Source of the DNA: Nocardia neocaledoniensis
Lineage (GTDB): Bacteria > Actinomycetota > Actinomycetes > Mycobacteriales > Mycobacteriaceae
Assembly (NCBI RefSeq): GCF_003182135.1
Contig: NZ_QGTL01000002.1
Coordinates: 62,001-126,000, forward strand
Direction: 5' to 3'
DNA: 64,000 nucleotides
In this document: in pieces, positions 61,205-64,000 of the stretch
How positions within the stretch are numbered: the stretch's first letter is position 1
Layout: every line of letters begins with the position of its first letter
Program-made: the position numbers and the translations under genes
The notes under the pieces: model-generated
Told to the model about the DNA's origin: nothing
Database searches by the model: none
Seen by the model: the letters and a program-made list of their open reading frames with translations, nothing else

Positions 61205-62248
61205 TCATCGCTTCTCCGGTAGCGGGTCGGCGAAACCCCAGCCCTCTCCGAGGAGGTCGTCGACGGCTGCCACCGCATCGGCGAGGCGTCGCCGATGCGG
61301 GCCCGACAGCACGACGAATCTCCTTCCGGTCCGGGCAAGTTCGTCGCGGAAGCGCTGAGTCATCCACGGGCGCAGGTGTTCGCCGTCGCGCAGGCCGTCA
61401 TCCTCGAACGGCACACCGACGTGATCGGTGAGCAGCCAGAGGTGCTGCCGCGCGTCCGCGGCGAGGCCGGGATGGGCGTAGCCGAGGTAGCGCTCGTGCC
61501 AGATCGAGGTGGCGAACGCGTCGGTGTCGCAGACGAGCACGGGGCCCCCGTCGCGGGCGGCGAGATCCTCGATCGCCTGCTGGCGCGCCGCGATGCGCGG
61601 GAACTCCGCCGACGCGAACTCGACCTGCGACCAGTGCGCACCGGGGCCGAGGGCGGCGAGTTTGCGCGCGCTGTACTCGCGGCCGTACTCGGGAACGTAT
61701 CGGGCGCCGTAGTGCTCGGCCAGCGCGTTCGCCAGCGTGGTGGTGCCCGTCGATTCGGCGCCGAGCACGACCACCCGCCGCGCGAGTGCGGCGCGCACGG
61801 GGGCGGCGAGATACCGCCACTCGGCCGCGGGGTCGGCCCGAACAGCGGTCGCCGACACGGGATATCGCGTCCGTGCCGAGTCCACGTCGATCGCGTCCGC
61901 GCCGAAGCGCCTGCCCAGTTCGGGGCCGTACACCTCCGAGGTGAAGACCGCGTCGACCGCTTCGGGTACCGCCGCGCGGAAGACCGCCATGTGCGCGTCC
62001 CACACGTCCGGGTCGGTCAGATCCATCGGAATGTCGTCGACCGTGCCGACGACGTGAATGTGCTTCTCCGCGTGGACTTCCCGCATCCAGTCGACACGGT
62101 CGGCGAGGGGGATGGATTCCACCGAGGACGCGCACACCAGCACGGTGAGCCGGTCGCACCGGGCCGCGGCGGTGCGCACCAGGTGGTGGTGACCCGGGTG
62201 CGGCGGATAGAACTTGCCGAGCACCAGACCGTGGCCGTACCAACTCAT
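61205..62248 (-). CDS. nadR: NadR-like nicotinamide-nucleotide adenylyltransferase / nicotinamide riboside kinase
   Basis: This 347-aa bifunctional protein has an N-terminal adenylyltransferase half with GLVLGKFYPPHPGHHHLV (about residues 7-24), the nucleotidyltransferase HxGH motif, and ISATxxR-like VSATAVRADP. The C-terminal kinase half has the P-loop-like VVLGAESTGTTTLANAL (about 160-176), in which threonine stands where the Walker A lysine is normal, and LVCDTDAFATSIWHERYLG. It should convert nicotinamide riboside to NMN and then NAD. Its ATG overlaps the pnuC stop by 4 bases (ATGA), which pairs uptake with salvage. Confidence 0.85.
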   Translation of the reverse strand: MSWYGHGLVLGKFYPPHPGHHHLVRTAAARCDRLTVLVCASSVESIPLADRVDWMREVHAEKHIHVVGTVDDIPMDLTDPDVWDAHMAVFRAAVPEAVDAVFTSEVYGPELGRRFGADAIDVDSARTRYPVSATAVRADPAAEWRYLAAPVRAALARRVVVLGAESTGTTTLANALAEHYGARYVPEYGREYSARKLAALGPGAHWSQVEFASAEFPRIAARQQAIEDLAARDGGPVLVCDTDAFATSIWHERYLGYAHPGLAADARQHLWLLTDHVGVPFEDDGLRDGEHLRPWMTQRFRDELARTGRRFVVLSGPHRRRLADAVAAVDDLLGEGWGFADPLPEKR

Positions 62249-62880
62249 GCCGCGACCATCACCGGCGACTCGACCACATCGCGCCGCCACGCGATCAGTC
62301 CGCGCACGCACAGCGCGAGGAAACCGAGGTACAGCAGGGCGGTCAGGAAGAGTCCCTTGTAGGCGTAGAGCGGGATGTAGACGAGGTCGGCCGCGATCCA
62401 CAACCACCACGACTCGAGCCGCTTGCGGCACTGTCCGTAGGTGGCCATCAGCGACAAGGCCGTGGTCAGCGCGTCCCAGAACGGGACCGTGGATTCGGTC
62501 GCGGTGTCGAGCAACACGGTGATCACGGCGGTGCCGAGTACGCCGGCGGTGATCAGCAGTGCCCACTCGGTGCGCGTGGTCCGGCGCACCGGCACCTTGT
62601 CGGCCACGCGGGGGCCGTGCGTCCACGTCCACCATCCGTAGGCGGCGAGGGCGATGAAGACCACCTGCAATCCGGCGTCGGCGAACAGGCCGGCCTGGGT
62701 GAACAGCAGGATGAAGAACAGATTGTTCGCGATGACGATGGGCCAGTTGGCGATGTGCTGCCGGGCAACCAGCCAGACGCACAGCGCACCGCTGCCGAAG
62801 CCGAGCACCTCGGTCCAGCTCACCGGGGTGCCGAGCACCGTGAACAGCGGCTGCTGCAGAGCAGCGATCAGATCGAGCAC
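62245..62880 (-). CDS. pnuC: Nicotinamide riboside transporter PnuC
   Basis: This 211-aa membrane protein has seven hydrophobic helices and PnuC landmarks: WTEVLGFGSGALCVWLVARQHIANWPIVIANNLFFILLF (about residues 22-60), then VVFIALAAYGWWTWTHG and LESWWLWIAADLVYIPLYAYKGLFLTALLYLGFLAL. It would bring nicotinamide riboside into the cell for the coupled NadR-like protein. I favour the GTG at 62878-62880, with GGGGGAA ahead; a TTG at 62916 would add 12 residues. Confidence 0.9.
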   Translation of the reverse strand: MLDLIAALQQPLFTVLGTPVSWTEVLGFGSGALCVWLVARQHIANWPIVIANNLFFILLFTQAGLFADAGLQVVFIALAAYGWWTWTHGPRVADKVPVRRTTRTEWALLITAGVLGTAVITVLLDTATESTVPFWDALTTALSLMATYGQCRKRLESWWLWIAADLVYIPLYAYKGLFLTALLYLGFLALCVRGLIAWRRDVVESPVMVAA

Positions 62881-63001
62881 GGCGTTCCCCCACGTCGCTA
62901 TTGGTCGGATCGACAATAACCCAGGCGCCGTTGCGGCGCAAGCGATCGCGGCAAGGTCTCCGCCGGGTGTTCGTTAAGCGGCGTGGCGCACGCTCGGCAC
63001 C

Positions 63002-63454
63002 ATGACCTACGCAGCACCGCCCCGACGCGCGACGAGGACCGGCGCCTACGAGCGCGACGCCGAAGGCCACCTGAGGTACGTCGCCGCCGAGCCCGCCGAG
63101 CCCGCCCCGCCGAAGGACGAATTCGTCCGCACCGGAACCACTTCCGACGGTGCCGAGACCGGCGTCATCCCCGCCTTCCTCATCGACATGGCCCTGCACG
63201 CCGCGATCGGCGCCACGGTCTGGCATCTCGCCGCGGGCCCGATCGCCGTCATCTACGGCATCCTCGCCTGGCTCACCGCCTCGTTCCTGCACCGCACGAT
63301 CGTCCAGCGCCTCACCCGAACCACCATCGGCAAGTGCTCCTTCGGCCTGCGCCTGCGCAACTCCGACGGCACCTACCCCTCCCTCTGGCAGCTCATCGCC
63401 CAGTGGTTCCGCGGCGGCTGGGCCTGCTTCGACGTCTTCGGCACCTTCAGCTGA
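63002..63454 (+). CDS. RDD family membrane protein
   Basis: This 150-aa protein has a polar 50-residue N-terminus (rich in Pro and charged residues), then two hydrophobic helices (about residues 55-75 and 79-95) and a TTIGKCSFGLRLRNSDGTYPSLWQLIAQWFRGG segment typical of RDD domains. RDD proteins are small membrane proteins of mostly unknown function, some linked to ion transport. The ATG is at 63002. It converges with nrdE across a strong bidirectional terminator. Confidence 0.8.
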   Translation: MTYAAPPRRATRTGAYERDAEGHLRYVAAEPAEPAPPKDEFVRTGTTSDGAETGVIPAFLIDMALHAAIGATVWHLAAGPIAVIYGILAWLTASFLHRTIVQRLTRTTIGKCSFGLRLRNSDGTYPSLWQLIAQWFRGGWACFDVFGTFS

Positions 63455-63493
63455 CAAAAAGGGCGGCCTCCCAACGGAGGCCGCCCTTTTTGT
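63454..63493. terminator. Bidirectional rho-independent terminator between RDD gene and nrdE
   Basis: Perfect 18-base arms (63454-63471 and 63476-63493) enclose a CAAC loop. The stem is GC-rich and flanked by five A residues on the left and five T residues on the right, so it works on both strands. It starts at the last base of the RDD stop codon and ends 12 bp before the nrdE stop. Confidence 0.92.
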
Positions 63494-63505
63494 CACGTGC
63501 TCAGC

Positions 63506-64000
63506 TCACAGCATGCAGGAGACGCAGCCCTCGACCTCGGTGCCTTCCAGGGCCATCTGGCGCAGGCGGATGTAGTACAGGGTCTTGATGCCCTTGCGCC
63601 AGGCGTAGATCTGGGCCTTGTTCAGGTCGCGGGTGGTGACGGTGTCCTTGAAGAACAGGGTCAGCGACAGGCCCTGGTCCACGTGCTGGGTGGCCGCGGC
63701 GTAGGTGTCGATGATCTTCTCGTAGCCGATCTCGTAGGCATCCTCGTAGTACTCGAGGTTGTCGTTGGTGAGATACGGGGCCGGGTAGTAGACGCGGCCG
63801 ATCTTGCCTTCCTTGCGGATCTCGATCTTCGACGCCACCGGGTGGATCGAGCTGGTGGAGTGGTTGATGTAGGAGATCGAGCCGGTCGGCGGGACGGCCT
63901 GCAGGTTCTGGTTGTAGATACCGAACTCCTGCACCTTCGCCTTCAGCTCACGCCAGTCGTCCTGGGTGGGGATGTGTACACCGGCGTCGGCGAAGAGCTG
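63506..64000 (-). CDS. nrdE: Class Ib ribonucleotide reductase alpha subunit NrdE (C-terminal part, runs off the right edge)
   Basis: Only the last 164 residues are inside the window. They include [43 protein letters not shown], the NrdE barrel segment, a stretch with YYIRLRQM that carries the tyrosines of the radical pathway, and the C-terminal CVSCML, whose two cysteines accept electrons from NrdH glutaredoxin-like protein. It reduces ribonucleotides with NrdF as partner. The start and any nrdH/nrdI genes lie outside the window. Confidence 0.96.
   Translation of the reverse strand, partial: QLFADAGVHIPTQDDWRELKAKVQEFGIYNQNLQAVPPTGSISYINHSTSSIHPVASKIEIRKEGKIGRVYYPAPYLTNDNLEYYEDAYEIGYEKIIDTYAAATQHVDQGLSLTLFFKDTVTTRDLNKAQIYAWRKGIKTLYYIRLRQMALEGTEVEGCVSCML

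Overview
The window is high-GC actinobacterial DNA and looks like a mycolic-acid actinomycete close to Nocardia or Rhodococcus. The evidence is dense coding on both strands, many GTG/TTG starts, ATGA stop/start overlaps, lipoboxes and several TetR repressors. From memory, the left end (THUMP-like methyltransferase, methyltransferase, crotonase, NUDIX, ABC ATPase, serB, ctaD) runs in the same order as Mycobacterium tuberculosis Rv3037c-Rv3043c. A fecB-type lipoprotein gene (30.2 kb), nrdF (49.5 kb) and the end of nrdE (63.5 kb) match Rv3044, Rv3048c and Rv3051c. So this appears to be a conserved backbone with accessory DNA inserted between its members.

Layout. 0-10.4 kb: housekeeping block, mostly minus strand. 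10.7-13.4 kb: VOC protein and a membrane protein with a PQQ-type beta-propeller. 13.6-30.2 kb: a nonribosomal peptide locus with a 139-aa stand-alone fragment resembling an adenylation domain, a 4478-aa NRPS (C-A-T-E / C-A-T / C-A-T-E-TE) and a translationally coupled three-gene DrrABC-type exporter. 30.2-32.3 kb: fecB and a secreted intradiol dioxygenase. 32.3-38.1 kb: regulators, a DoxX-like protein, a beta-lactamase-fold hydrolase and a second PQQ/membrane paralogue. 38.1-41.8 kb: TetR, secreted lipase and acyl-CoA ligase. 41.9-48.5 kb: a second NRPS (A-T-C-A-T-TE, minus strand) behind an alpha/beta hydrolase. 48.6-50.5 kb: a frameshifted AraC regulator and nrdF. 50.9-53.9 kb: three tandem lipoprotein paralogues. 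53.9-63.5 kb: DUF3089 protein, mgtE, a TetR/DUF899 pair, an F420-type oxidoreductase, a GH5 endoglycoceramidase-like enzyme, a nadR/pnuC salvage pair and an RDD protein. The window ends inside nrdE.

How the genes work together. NRPS1 starts with an EntF-like condensation domain and its first adenylation code resembles those for hydroxyornithine. It is followed by an exporter and then fecB, so an exported iron-binding peptide is possible, but no ornithine hydroxylase, aryl-acid genes, MbtH protein or IdeR box is visible. NRPS2 is the most unusual element. Its last adenylation domain has a threonine-like code and its thioesterase carries cysteine in place of the nucleophilic serine, a combination that recalls beta-lactone/beta-lactam-forming thioesterases. 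Well-formed regulatory sites include tandem NrdR-type boxes at nrdF, overlapping palindromes between the 38-kb TetR and lipase genes, a long inverted repeat between the 57-kb TetR and DUF899 genes, and several strong hairpin terminators.
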